From Acidobacteriota bacterium (GTDB lineage: Bacteria; Acidobacteriota; Blastocatellia; Pyrinomonadales; Pyrinomonadaceae), in NCBI GenBank assembly GCA_016700075.1, contig CP065000.1:2666001-2730000 (forward strand): a DNA stretch of 64,000 nucleotides. Direction: 5' to 3'. Position numbers and translations under genes: made by a program. The notes under the pieces were generated by a model that did not search any database, was not told where the DNA came from, and saw only the letters and a program-made list of their open reading frames with translations. Below, one piece after another: positions 51,116 to 59,380 of this stretch; positions within the stretch are counted from its first letter, which is position 1; every line of letters starts with the position of its first letter.

Positions 51116-51547
51116 ATGTTCCTGTTCAATGAGGTCGATTTTGTTCAGACTCAGAATCTGCCGTTAGGCGATCTGTGGCGATTTATGCCGCTCGGCTATT
51201 TGCTGACGATCCTCATAGAGACGCCGATACTGTTCCTCGGCCTCGCAAAAAGGCTTTCGGTGAAACAACGCTTACTGTGCGGCGTTTGGCTGACGGCGTG
51301 CACCTATCCGATTGTTGTCTTGGTTCTGCCCGCGATATTCCAGGGAGCGGAACGCTGGATCTATTTGGCGGTTGCCGAAACGTTCGCTCCGGCGGCAGAG
51401 TGTTTGCTCTTTTGGCTGGCATTTCGCACAAAGGGTATTCTAGAGACGTCAGATTTGGCCAGATGTTTTATTGCAGTGATCGTCGCGAATCTGGCATCAT
51501 TCGGGCTTGGCGAGCTGATCCATATTTCAGGCGTTCTAAGCTTTTGA
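51116..51547 (+). CDS. Small polytopic membrane protein of unknown function
   Basis: A 143-residue protein with four membrane segments (GYLLTILIETPILFLGL, LCGVWLTACTYPIVVLVLPAIF, AAECLLFWLAFRT and CFIAVIVANLASFGLGELI). Acidic residues fall inside or beside helices (ETPILF, AETFAPAAE, GLGELIH), a pattern shared with the preceding protein. The function is unknown. Context with the gene at 50095 suggests the two form one complex. Confidence 0.65.
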   Translation: MFLFNEVDFVQTQNLPLGDLWRFMPLGYLLTILIETPILFLGLAKRLSVKQRLLCGVWLTACTYPIVVLVLPAIFQGAERWIYLAVAETFAPAAECLLFWLAFRTKGILETSDLARCFIAVIVANLASFGLGELIHISGVLSF

Positions 51548-51556
51548 TCTTTTGGT

Positions 51557-52036
51557 ATGAAGTATTCTTATTTTTTCTTACTTTTTTCATTTCTGGCTCT
51601 CAGCATTTCCGCACAGGTCAAATATACGTCTTACGTAAACGACCGATTTGAATTCCTGGTCGAGTATCCTTCGTCTTTGCTTTCGCCTCAGGCGCCGCCC
51701 GCAAATGGTGACGGGCGGACGTTTATGTCGAAAGACAAGAAGGTCGAGATGCGTGCGTGGGGCGAGAATAACGCACTGTTTCGCTCGATCGAAGTACAGT
51801 TTACCGAGGCGAAAAGGCAATGCGGCAAAACAAGCTACGAGCGCGTCGGGGCGATGTTATTCGCTTTTTCCTGCGTAAAGAACGGACGCGTAATCTACCA
51901 AAAGACGCTCTATCGAGAATCAGACGATGTCTATATCAATTTTCTGATCGAGTATCCGCTTCGCGAGAAAAAGCGGTTTGACCCGATAGTGACCCGCATC
52001 GCCAATTCAATGCGGCACGACCTAAATGCAGGATGA
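51557..52036 (+). CDS. Secreted hypothetical protein
   Basis: A 159-residue exported protein with signal peptide MKYSYFFLLFSFLALSISAQ. The mature chain starts VKYTSYVNDRFEFLVEYPSSLL and has CGKTSYERV with one Cys and FAFSCVKNGRVIYQKTLYR with another, possibly a disulfide. The fold resembles PsbP/DUF1795-like small domains, as in the protein at 25814. It overlaps queE by 11 bp. Confidence 0.68.
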   Translation: MKYSYFFLLFSFLALSISAQVKYTSYVNDRFEFLVEYPSSLLSPQAPPANGDGRTFMSKDKKVEMRAWGENNALFRSIEVQFTEAKRQCGKTSYERVGAMLFAFSCVKNGRVIYQKTLYRESDDVYINFLIEYPLREKKRFDPIVTRIANSMRHDLNAG

Positions 52037-52685
52037 TGGCCGCTCGCTGCGGATAACAGAATTATTTCTCTCGATTCAGGGCGAATCGTCGCATGCAGGG
52101 CGGCCGTGCTCGTTCGTGCGATTGACGGGGTGCCCGATGCGGTGCGTCTGGTGCGACAGCGAATATACATTTACCGGCGGCGAGCGGATGTCGTTTGACT
52201 ATATCTTTGCGAAACTCGACGAGTTCGCTTGTAACCTCGTCGAGGTTACGGGCGGCGAACCGCTTGCCCAAAAGAACGTGTTGCCTTTCGTGTCCGAGCT
52301 TGCGAGTCGAGGTTACGAAGTTCTGATCGAAACGGGCGGTTTCGTCACGACCGAAGGCGTCGACCCGCGGGCGTCGATCATCCTGGACGTCAAATGCCCC
52401 GCTTCGGGCGAATCCGAACGAAATCATTGGCTTAACCTCGAACGCCTGCGGCCTGACAAAGACGAAGTGAAGTTTGTCGTTGCAGACCTCGCCGATTGGG
52501 AATTTGCCAAAGAGATCATTGCGAAATACGATCTCGAAACGCGTTGCAAAGAGATCCTAATATCGCCCGTCCACGGCATCGACATGCGGCCGCTCGCTGA
52601 GGCAGTTGCAAACAGCGGAATGCGGGTGCGGTTCAATCTGCAGTTTCACAAGTACATCTGGGGCCCGGACGTTCACGGCGTGTAA
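52026..52685 (+). CDS. queE: 7-carboxy-7-deazaguanine synthase
   Basis: A 219-residue radical SAM enzyme that contracts 6-carboxytetrahydropterin to 7-carboxy-7-deazaguanine on the way to preQ0 and queuosine. The cluster motif CPMRCVWC is Cys36-x3-Cys40-x2-Cys43, GGEP at 76-79 binds SAM, and QGESSHAGRPCSFVRLTGC is a family hallmark. QueC, the next enzyme, is encoded 1 kb downstream. It overlaps the preceding gene by 11 bp, so it is probably coupled to it. Confidence 0.95.
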   Translation: MQDDGRSLRITELFLSIQGESSHAGRPCSFVRLTGCPMRCVWCDSEYTFTGGERMSFDYIFAKLDEFACNLVEVTGGEPLAQKNVLPFVSELASRGYEVLIETGGFVTTEGVDPRASIILDVKCPASGESERNHWLNLERLRPDKDEVKFVVADLADWEFAKEIIAKYDLETRCKEILISPVHGIDMRPLAEAVANSGMRVRFNLQFHKYIWGPDVHGV

Positions 52686-52775
52686 TTGTCAATTGTAAAT
52701 TGGTTCAATGACGCATTGGGAGGCCGATACGGTCTGCCTATTTACAATTTTCCAGGTTACAATTTACAATCCTTT
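52686..52775. repeat. AT-rich interspersed palindrome
   Basis: The gap between queE and the serine-hydrolase gene contains AATTGTAAAT at 52691-52700 and its complement ATTTACAATT at 52740-52749, with a further TTACAATTTACAAT at 52757-52770. The arms are much more AT-rich than the surrounding sequence. They resemble small MITE- or REP-like palindromes; no gene is inside. Confidence 0.5.
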
Positions 52776-52798
52776 TACCGTTCCATCGCGAGGTTCTT

Positions 52799-53695
52799 AT
52801 GACAAAGCTGATAGCTGCGATTCTGTTCATCGTAAGCATTACGGCTGCCGGAAACGCCCAAAATACGCCCAAACCTGCCAATACGTTGGACGAAAAGATC
52901 CGTGCGGAGACCGCAGACTTTAAGGGTAAGGTCTGGATCTACGCGAAAAATCTCGACACCGGCAAAGAATACGGTCTTCGGGCCGACGAACAGGTTCGCA
53001 CGGCGAGCACGATCAAACTGCCGATCATGGCGGAGGCATTTCGGCAGATCGCAGCGGGCAAGGTTGGGTGGACCGATGAATTTACACTGTCAAAACAGAA
53101 CAAGGTCGGCGGTTCCGGAATCCTAAATGAGTTTACCGACGGCACAAAGATCGACCTCAGAACGGCGGTCAATCTGATGATCGTCATCTCAGACAACACT
53201 GCGACAAACCTCGTGATCGAGCGCGTAACGGCTGACGCCGTCAACGCATACATGAGTGAGCTCGGCTTAAAAGATACGCTAAGTCTTCGAAAGGTATGGG
53301 GCGGAGCGGATGCAAAAGCGAACGCCGATCCGGTCAATCAGTTATTCGGGCTGGGGCGTTCGTCGCCTAAGGATATGGTTCGGCTGCTCGAAATGCTGGA
53401 AAAAGGCGAGGTCGTCTCGAAAGAAGCATCCGCGGAGATGATCGCTATCTTAAAACGCCAGCAGTATAAAGACGGCATCGGACGCAATGTCTTAGACACG
53501 GTACCCGTCGTTTCAAAATCGGGCTCGCTCGACCGGCTTCGCTCGGACGTCGGCATCGTTTACACCCGCCGCGGCCGGATCGCGATGGCGATCACCGTCG
53601 ATGACATGCCGGTCGTCCATTACAACACCGACGACATCGGCAGCCTGCTCATATGGCGGCTGTCGCAGATTCTGCAGGAGGGATTAGCTCGATGA
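52799..53695 (+). CDS. Serine hydrolase of the class A beta-lactamase fold, lacking omega-loop Glu
   Basis: A 298-residue exported protein (signal peptide to about residue 20). It has the class A motifs STIK at 70-73, SDN at 131-133 and KSG at 240-242. The omega-loop segment 163-190 (SLRKVWGGADAKANADPVNQ and onward) contains no Glu, where class A enzymes have the deacylating Glu166. So it may bind and acylate beta-lactams without efficient hydrolysis, or act as a peptidoglycan-directed hydrolase or penicillin-binding-like protein. Its stop overlaps the queC start by four bases (ATGA), so it is cotranscribed with queuosine genes. Confidence 0.83.
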   Translation: MTKLIAAILFIVSITAAGNAQNTPKPANTLDEKIRAETADFKGKVWIYAKNLDTGKEYGLRADEQVRTASTIKLPIMAEAFRQIAAGKVGWTDEFTLSKQNKVGGSGILNEFTDGTKIDLRTAVNLMIVISDNTATNLVIERVTADAVNAYMSELGLKDTLSLRKVWGGADAKANADPVNQLFGLGRSSPKDMVRLLEMLEKGEVVSKEASAEMIAILKRQQYKDGIGRNVLDTVPVVSKSGSLDRLRSDVGIVYTRRGRIAMAITVDDMPVVHYNTDDIGSLLIWRLSQILQEGLAR

Positions 53696-54357
53696 CCGCG
53701 ATCGTCCTTTGCTCAGGCGGGATGGATTCCTGCGTCACGACCGCTATCGCGATGGCGGAATATGACGATATAGCGTTGCTCCATATTTCATACGGGCAGA
53801 GGACCGAGGCACGCGAACGCCGGGCTTTTAATGACATCGCCGATCATTACGGCATCGAAAAACGGCTCGACGTATCGATCGAGTATCTCGCGAAGATCGG
53901 CGGCTCATCGTTGACCGACAGCAGTATTGCAGTGACAGAGGCTGACCTCCAGTCAACGAAAATTCCGACGAGCTACGTTCCGTTTCGTAATGCAAATATG
54001 CTGAGCATAGCGACGAGCTGGGCTGAGGTCATCGGTGCAACGGCGATCTATATCGGTGCTGTGGCAGAGGATTCGAGCGGTTATCCCGATTGCCGGCCGG
54101 AGTTTTACGCGGCGTTTCAGCAGACTATAGACACCGGTACAAAGCCCGATACACACATCGAGATACGCACGCCGATCATTCATTTAACAAAAGCAGAGAT
54201 CGTCAAAAAAGGCATCGAACTCGGGGCACCGCTGCACCTGACGTGGTCGTGTTATCGCAGCGAAACACTGGCTTGCGGCACATGTGATTCCTGCGCACTG
54301 CGTTTGCGAGGTTTTGAGCAAGCGGGTGTAAGAGATCTGATAGCTTATTCTGCGTGA
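53692..54357 (+). CDS. queC: 7-cyano-7-deazaguanine synthase
   Basis: A 221-residue PP-loop ATP pyrophosphatase that converts 7-carboxy-7-deazaguanine to preQ0. The P-loop is SGGMDS at 8-13, and the C-terminal zinc-binding cysteines lie in WSCYRSETLACGTCDSCALR. The ATG at 53692 is preferred over the longer frame because family homology starts at MTAIVLCSGG. QueE is two genes upstream. The 3' end overlaps the convergent membrane gene by 13 bp. Confidence 0.97.
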   Translation: MTAIVLCSGGMDSCVTTAIAMAEYDDIALLHISYGQRTEARERRAFNDIADHYGIEKRLDVSIEYLAKIGGSSLTDSSIAVTEADLQSTKIPTSYVPFRNANMLSIATSWAEVIGATAIYIGAVAEDSSGYPDCRPEFYAAFQQTIDTGTKPDTHIEIRTPIIHLTKAEIVKKGIELGAPLHLTWSCYRSETLACGTCDSCALRLRGFEQAGVRDLIAYSA

Positions 54358-55010
54358 TACTCTTCGGCCGCGGCATCCGCACGTTTTGCCTCGAGTTCTC
54401 CCAGACGCTTTCTCAACTCCGCTATTTCAGAATCGAGCGCGGCTATGCCGGGTTCATGGGTGCTGAGTTTGTGAAAGACGGGCGTTACGACCGTTAGGCT
54501 GGCGATGATGATGCCAAGCACGCCGAGGATCCGGGCGATCAGTTCGCTTGGTTCCGGCGGCGTCAGCCAAACTAGGTAAAGAATGGTCGCCGATAGCGAC
54601 CAAACGGCGGCGTGAGCCGCGATCAACGACCACGCAAATCGATTATCGAGCCGTGCGAGCGACAGCAGTGAAAGGTGCGAGCATGACGTTGCGAGCAACG
54701 TGAAAGACATAAGTGCTTTCACGAAAGTGTCGTTCGTTTCCTGCCACGACCAGATCACTACCATCCACATCACTGCCGAAAAAACGGCAAGTCCAATGCC
54801 TGCAAGCGGCATCACGCGGCCGCGTCCCGTTTCTAAGAACGCCCCGCATGCAAGGCCAAGGATGCTTGTCACGGTGATGGTCGTCGTGGTCAAAAGGATC
54901 TTGGTTTCGAACTCGCCGAAATTGCCGATCAGAATGACGGCGATGCCGATGACAGCGCTGACCGTCACAGAGCCGATCAGCAGATAGAGGAAAAAGCGTC
55001 GCAGGTTCAT
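54345..55010 (-). CDS. Membrane protein with C-terminal coiled coil
   Basis: A 221-residue protein (start at 55010; the frame extends to 55226 but that part lies opposite the peptidase end and has no protein character). Six or so hydrophobic segments are followed by a Glu/Lys/Ala-rich coiled coil (AALDSEIAELRKRLGELEAKRADAA). I recognise no family. The function is unknown. Confidence 0.68.
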   Translation of the reverse strand: MNLRRFFLYLLIGSVTVSAVIGIAVILIGNFGEFETKILLTTTTITVTSILGLACGAFLETGRGRVMPLAGIGLAVFSAVMWMVVIWSWQETNDTFVKALMSFTLLATSCSHLSLLSLARLDNRFAWSLIAAHAAVWSLSATILYLVWLTPPEPSELIARILGVLGIIIASLTVVTPVFHKLSTHEPGIAALDSEIAELRKRLGELEAKRADAAAEEYHAE

Positions 55011-55077
55011 ATCGCGGCCTCCAACCGCAAATCTACTCCTTTCGAACGCTATTGCAAGCGAAAAGTTCAGCGGAATA

Positions 55078-56370
55078 CTATATCGCGAGGCGGTCGCGGT
55101 CAACAACGAGGCCTTCGAGGTCGCCGAGAGCGACGAACGCGACGTTCTCTGTTGTGAAATACTCACGGGCGATCGCGGCGATGTCTTCACGCGTAACCGC
55201 ATCGATCTTGGCGAGAGTTTCTTCAACGGCGATCTGGCGACCGTGCGTCAGTTCGCAATGTGCGAGCGAACCGGCACGGCCTGCGGAATCTTCGAGCCCG
55301 AGCAATATCGACGCACGAGCTTGGTCTTTTATCAGGCTTATCTCGTCGTCGCTGACGCCGTTGCGGACGACCCAACGCATCTCGTCCATCACGATGTCCA
55401 AAACTTCCTCGACCTGATCGGGCGATGTGCCGGCGGAGACAGCGAAAAAGCCCGTGTCGCGATACATCGCCGTTGAGGTGCCGACGCTGTATGCGAGGCC
55501 GCGTTCTTCGCGGACGCTCTGCCATAGTCGGCTCGAAGTGCCACCGCCGATTATGTTCGCCAGCATGTCCGCGGCGTAGCGGCGTTCGTCGCACGCCGTC
55601 GTAAAAGGCGTGGCGAGGATCATGTGCCCTTGTTCCAGGTCGCTGCGTTTTTCGATGAAGATTGGAGCGGCGGATTGCGGATCGCGGAATGCGGATCGCG
55701 GATTCTCAATATCTGCGGAGTTAAAGTGTTCGGCAGATCCGACCATATCGACCAAGCGATCATGTTCGACATTGCCGGCAGCGGCGATGACAAGGTTCTG
55801 CGGCGTAAAGACCTGTCGGTGGTAGTCGCGCGTGCGGTCGCTGCCGAAAGAGCGAACGGTTTCGGCCGTTCCCGTGATCGGAAGGCCGAGCGGATCTCCC
55901 GGAAAGAATTCGCGGTAGAAGATGTCGTTTATCAGCTCTTCGGGAGCGTCCTCGTGCATTTTCATCTCTTCGATGATCACACGCTGTTCGTTCTCGAGGT
56001 CCGCTTCGTCAAGACTCGGTGCGGTCAGCATATCCGCGATCAGATCGAACGCGTCGTTGATGCGGTCGTCCGTTACTTTGATGACAAAGCCCGTCTCATC
56101 ATGCGTCGTAAATGCGTCGAGATTGCCGCCAAGGCGGTCCTGTTCGATGGCGATCTGTTTCGCGGTACGCCGCGGCGTGCCTTTGAAAACGCAGTGTTCG
56201 ATAAAGTGCGTGATGCCGTTCAGCTCCACGGGCTCGTGCCGTGAGCCGACGCGGTAGAAGAAGCCCAGCGTCGCCGACCGCACTCCGGCCATTCGGTCCG
56301 TCAGCACGACGATGCCATTTTCTAGACGCGACTCTTGTATGTTTACCTTTGAATTAGCCACTGATAACAC
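55078..56370 (-). CDS. M16-family zinc metallopeptidase (pitrilysin-like)
   Basis: A 430-residue M16 peptidase of the mitochondrial-processing-peptidase-like type. The inverted zinc motif HFIEH lies at 55-59 (GITHFIEHCVFKGTPRRT), with the third ligand Glu in EQRVIIEEMKMHED. The C-terminal M16 domain has GGGTSSRLWQSVREERGLAYSVG. The start is uncertain: GTG at 56370 or 56361, both within the left inverted repeat of the adjoining GxxExxY element, so its insertion reaches this gene's very start. Confidence 0.92.
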   Translation of the reverse strand: MLSVANSKVNIQESRLENGIVVLTDRMAGVRSATLGFFYRVGSRHEPVELNGITHFIEHCVFKGTPRRTAKQIAIEQDRLGGNLDAFTTHDETGFVIKVTDDRINDAFDLIADMLTAPSLDEADLENEQRVIIEEMKMHEDAPEELINDIFYREFFPGDPLGLPITGTAETVRSFGSDRTRDYHRQVFTPQNLVIAAAGNVEHDRLVDMVGSAEHFNSADIENPRSAFRDPQSAAPIFIEKRSDLEQGHMILATPFTTACDERRYAADMLANIIGGGTSSRLWQSVREERGLAYSVGTSTAMYRDTGFFAVSAGTSPDQVEEVLDIVMDEMRWVVRNGVSDDEISLIKDQARASILLGLEDSAGRAGSLAHCELTHGRQIAVEETLAKIDAVTREDIAAIAREYFTTENVAFVALGDLEGLVVDRDRLAI

Positions 56371-56384
56371 GAATTACACGAATG
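56354..56384. repeat. Left inverted repeat of the GxxExxY element
   Basis: TTAGCCAC followed by ACACGAATTA after five bases, matched by the complement at 56763-56787 (TTAGCCAC, then GAATC, then ACACGAATTA). They bracket the GxxExxY pseudogene. Such ACACGAAT-type flanks are commonly seen beside GxxExxY genes. Confidence 0.65.
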
Positions 56385-56390
56385 TGCGGT

Positions 56391-56765
56391 TTAGAGGATG
56401 AAGCATTCATATTCCAATTCTTGCTTTCCGAAGTTTAGCAGGTAGGCTAGCCGAAAGCCCGTTGCCTTCAGGTGGTTCAGTGTTTGCGACCGATGAGCGT
56501 TCATTAGTCTTTCCGCGGCCTTCAATTCGAGGATGATCGAATCTTCTACCACAATGTCAGCCACATACTCTCCCAAAATGCGGCCGTGAAACTTTACGTT
56601 TATCGGCACTTGCTGTTGATAAATGATCCCGTTTTCCTCAAAAAGTACTACAAGAGCGTCCTCGTATATTTACTCGAGAAACCCACAGCCGAGTTCAGTA
56701 TGAACCTGCATTGCAAGTCCGACGATCCGGTAAGAAAGTTCGCGATGCAGAATTCTGTCATCCAT
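56391..56765 (-). pseudogene. GxxExxY protein gene with a nonsense codon in its signature motif
   Basis: The GxxExxY family is a small PD-(D/E)XK-like group, often mobile. Reading from an ATG at 56765 gives RILHRELSYRIVGLAMQVHT, then ELGCGFLE, then a TAA at 56672-56670 (codon 32), then IYEDALVVLFEENGIIYQQQ and onward to VVEDSIILELKAAERL, ending at 56391. The stop falls on the first x after the Glu of G-x-x-E-x-x-Y (GFLE*IY); homologues have a serine there, so TCA to TAA would suffice. The rest of the frame is open (124 codons in total). A shorter product from Met at 56609 (72 residues) lacks the signature. It is flanked by inverted repeats. Confidence 0.85.
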
Positions 56766-56787
56766 AATTCGTGTGATTCGTGGCTAA
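56763..56787. repeat. Right inverted repeat of the GxxExxY element
   Basis: This sequence reads TTAGCCAC-GAATC-ACACGAATTA on the complementary strand and mirrors 56354-56384. It ends seven bases short of the stop codon of the M14 peptidase gene at 56794, so the element sits exactly between the M16 and M14 genes. Confidence 0.65.
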
Positions 56788-56793
56788 ACCCCT

Positions 56794-59274
56794 TTATTGG
56801 CTTATAGCATTGAACAGCAGCGGGAATGTCGCCAGGCTTTGGCCGCGGTATTGCGGGCGGAAGCCGAAGAGGATGATCTTGCCTTTGCCGATACGTACCT
56901 CGACGAGGGCGGCTTTGCCGGCGATCTTTTCCTGGCCGAGAGCCCAACCCGAGAGCAGGATGTTCTTCGGATCGGACGGGTAGCGGGCGATGATGCGGAC
57001 GTTCTTGTCTGTACCACCTGCGGTAGCGGGTGGTTGAAATTCAGTGGTCGATCCGTCGTCGTTCACCGGTCGAGTTAAACCACCCGCTACCGCAGGTGGT
57101 TCTGACAGTTCAAACGCCGGCGAGTTCTCGAACCAGGCGATCGATTGCTTCGGCATTCCTTTGGCGATCGGGTGTGAGAGGTCGAGTTCGGTGCGGAGGA
57201 TCGAGCCGGGGATGAAGAAGTCCTTGCGGTCGAGCCCGGCGGTGATGTTCTTTACGGGCAAGTTGAACTGCTCTATTGCAAACAGCGAAGAGCGGTTCAG
57301 AAACACAAGCGTCCCGCCCGCCTCAACAAACTTTTTCAAATTTTCAACGCCTTCCTTTCCGACGCCGCCCACATACTCATCCGGCATCGAGCCCTTGCGA
57401 TGGCCGTTTAGAATGGCGTTCGGCGATTGATCGGGGAAGATAATTGCGTCCGGCCCCCAAAACTTGTCATGGAGTTTTTCCGTTCTAATTTCGGCATCGA
57501 GAACCGTATCAAATCGCGGGACATCCGGCTTGAAAATACTCTCTTGAAGCAGCCACCGAGTCCAGCCTTCATCCATACTCGCTACGTACGACTTGTAGGT
57601 AGCGACTCTCGGTGGATGACTAACGCCAAAACTGGAGCCCCCCCCCGAACCCGAGCCACTATTTGGCAGCCGATACGAAAACGGTTTGGTGACCGTTGAG
57701 AAATTCACATTCATCAAGAGCGAGAGCGTGTGGGCAGTAACGTCGTAGGGAGCAATCGGGTTGCCGGACTGATCCTTTAAATCCGGATAAATCTGTCTCT
57801 CAAGGAGTGTTTTAGCGAATTGACCGTAGGGCTGATCCAATCTGATTACGCGCGTTCCCTTCGGTTGAACTACACCATCAATGCGGAAGGGCAAGGGTTC
57901 GTCAATCTCGACGCCCCCTCTATCTAGAATCAGCAAGAGTTCGTCTTGTCTCGATTTCTCGTCCAAATGCCTGCCAGTTCCTGAATCTCCCACTTCCTTG
58001 ATCGGTTCGACTGTCGGTTTAGGTCGGAAAACGAAAGCAAACGGTTCATCCGCCTTCCTCGGTCTCACCGCTTCCTTCCCGATCTCATAAAACCTTGACA
58101 GCCATTTCTCGCGATTATCGGCGGCGTGGTCCAGGAGGCTGAAGGCGGTGGCGGTCATGTAGTCGGTTATGTTGCGGAGCTTCCATACGCCGCCCTTCCA
58201 GACGGGGCCGAAGTGTGGTGATTCTACTTTTGCGTCGAGGCCGCCGGGTGCTGTGCCGAGTTGTTCGAATTTGACCTCGACCGGCGTCGCGAGGCGGGCG
58301 GATGCGGTCTCGCTCAGTATTCTCACTCCGCCGTGATAGTGCGAATAGGCTCGTGCGGGCGTCCAGGCATCGTAGGTCGTGCCGGTGGTGATGCCTTGCA
58401 AGCCTTTTTTGCGGAGGTCGTTCGCCATGTAGGTGCCCAGTTCGGTAAAGCCCTCGACGATCTGTTTCGGCACGTTCGGTTCGACCGGAGCCATGTACGG
58501 CGGCAGAAATTGGCGGGCACCGTTCGCGCCCTGCTGGTGCACATCGAGCACGATCTGCGGATGCCAGACGTTGTGGATCTTGTCGACCGTCAACTGCGTC
58601 TCGACCTGCGTAAAGGCGTACCAATCACGGTTGTTATCGTGGCCGACGTATTTGTGATAAAGCTCAGGCGGATTTGTGCCCTCATACGGCGTGCCGAGCG
58701 TTTTGTCGTACCAATTCTTCACGATATCAACGCCGTCCGGGTTCAGCGACGGCACGAGGAGGATTATCGTGTTGTCGAGAATGTTCTTGATGCGTGCGTC
58801 GTTGCTGGTCACGAGTTCGTGTGCGATCAACATCGACGACAGATAGCTGCCGACCTCGGTCGAGTGTATGCCAAAAGTGATCAGGACGATGGTCTTGCCG
58901 GTGCCGATCAGGCTGCGGGCGGCGTTATCCATGCCGGAACGCATACCGCGTAATTTTCGCGGATCAGCGAGTTTGTCGTTTATGCCCCGGTAATATTCGA
59001 GTGCCCGCAGGTTCGCCGCGGAGGAGATGGTCGCGTAAACGAACGGCGCACCCATCGTCGATTTACCGATCTCTTCAAATTTCATCCGATCGCTCGCAGC
59101 GTCGAGGCGCTTGAAATAATCGACGGTCTGCGCCCAGCTTGCCAATTTTCGGTCATCACCGGGCGTGAATCCGAGCACGTCCTTCGGCGACGGAATCTGC
59201 GCCGAGGCAACGACCGCAAAAAGAAAAATTAAACCGCAGAGACGCAGAGCCACTGAGAAAAGACTTGTGAACAT
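56794..59274 (-). CDS. Secreted M14-family metallocarboxypeptidase-like protein
   Basis: An 826-residue exported protein. A signal peptide (about 1-25, ending SAQIPSP) precedes a zinc carboxypeptidase domain with ligands His137 and Glu140 in GIHSTEVGS and His245 in LDVHQQG, and Arg/Asn binding residues around DNNRDWYAF. The C-terminal 550 residues include beta-rich domains. Residues near 735-765 contain PPAVAGG and PPATAGG, produced by a palindrome inserted in frame (57013-57100). Members of this group degrade peptides in the periplasm or outside. The gene adjoins the GxxExxY element at its 3' end. Confidence 0.9.
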   Translation of the reverse strand: MFTSLFSVALRLCGLIFLFAVVASAQIPSPKDVLGFTPGDDRKLASWAQTVDYFKRLDAASDRMKFEEIGKSTMGAPFVYATISSAANLRALEYYRGINDKLADPRKLRGMRSGMDNAARSLIGTGKTIVLITFGIHSTEVGSYLSSMLIAHELVTSNDARIKNILDNTIILLVPSLNPDGVDIVKNWYDKTLGTPYEGTNPPELYHKYVGHDNNRDWYAFTQVETQLTVDKIHNVWHPQIVLDVHQQGANGARQFLPPYMAPVEPNVPKQIVEGFTELGTYMANDLRKKGLQGITTGTTYDAWTPARAYSHYHGGVRILSETASARLATPVEVKFEQLGTAPGGLDAKVESPHFGPVWKGGVWKLRNITDYMTATAFSLLDHAADNREKWLSRFYEIGKEAVRPRKADEPFAFVFRPKPTVEPIKEVGDSGTGRHLDEKSRQDELLLILDRGGVEIDEPLPFRIDGVVQPKGTRVIRLDQPYGQFAKTLLERQIYPDLKDQSGNPIAPYDVTAHTLSLLMNVNFSTVTKPFSYRLPNSGSGSGGGSSFGVSHPPRVATYKSYVASMDEGWTRWLLQESIFKPDVPRFDTVLDAEIRTEKLHDKFWGPDAIIFPDQSPNAILNGHRKGSMPDEYVGGVGKEGVENLKKFVEAGGTLVFLNRSSLFAIEQFNLPVKNITAGLDRKDFFIPGSILRTELDLSHPIAKGMPKQSIAWFENSPAFELSEPPAVAGGLTRPVNDDGSTTEFQPPATAGGTDKNVRIIARYPSDPKNILLSGWALGQEKIAGKAALVEVRIGKGKIILFGFRPQYRGQSLATFPLLFNAISQ
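57013..57100. repeat. Perfect 23-bp inverted repeat inserted in the M14 gene
   Basis: The arms at 57013-57035 and 57078-57100 are exact reverse complements of 23 bp (ACCACCTGCGGTAGCGGGTG... and its complement), 42 bases apart. On the coding strand they encode PPAVAGG and PPATAGG around a short linker. The insertion keeps the reading frame, like Rickettsia palindromic elements that enter genes in frame. Confidence 0.8.
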
Positions 59275-59380
59275 ATATCGATAGTTTAGTATAAATTGCC
59301 GGAAAATTGCTCAATTTGAAGCCCTCGAAAAATAGGCTTGCAATATCAGCCGAATGGGCGTACATTTCAGCGGTCACGTT

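Noticed and set aside
51990..52026. preQ1 riboswitch upstream of queE
   Set aside because: queE starts inside the preceding gene (11-bp overlap), leaving no leader for a riboswitch.
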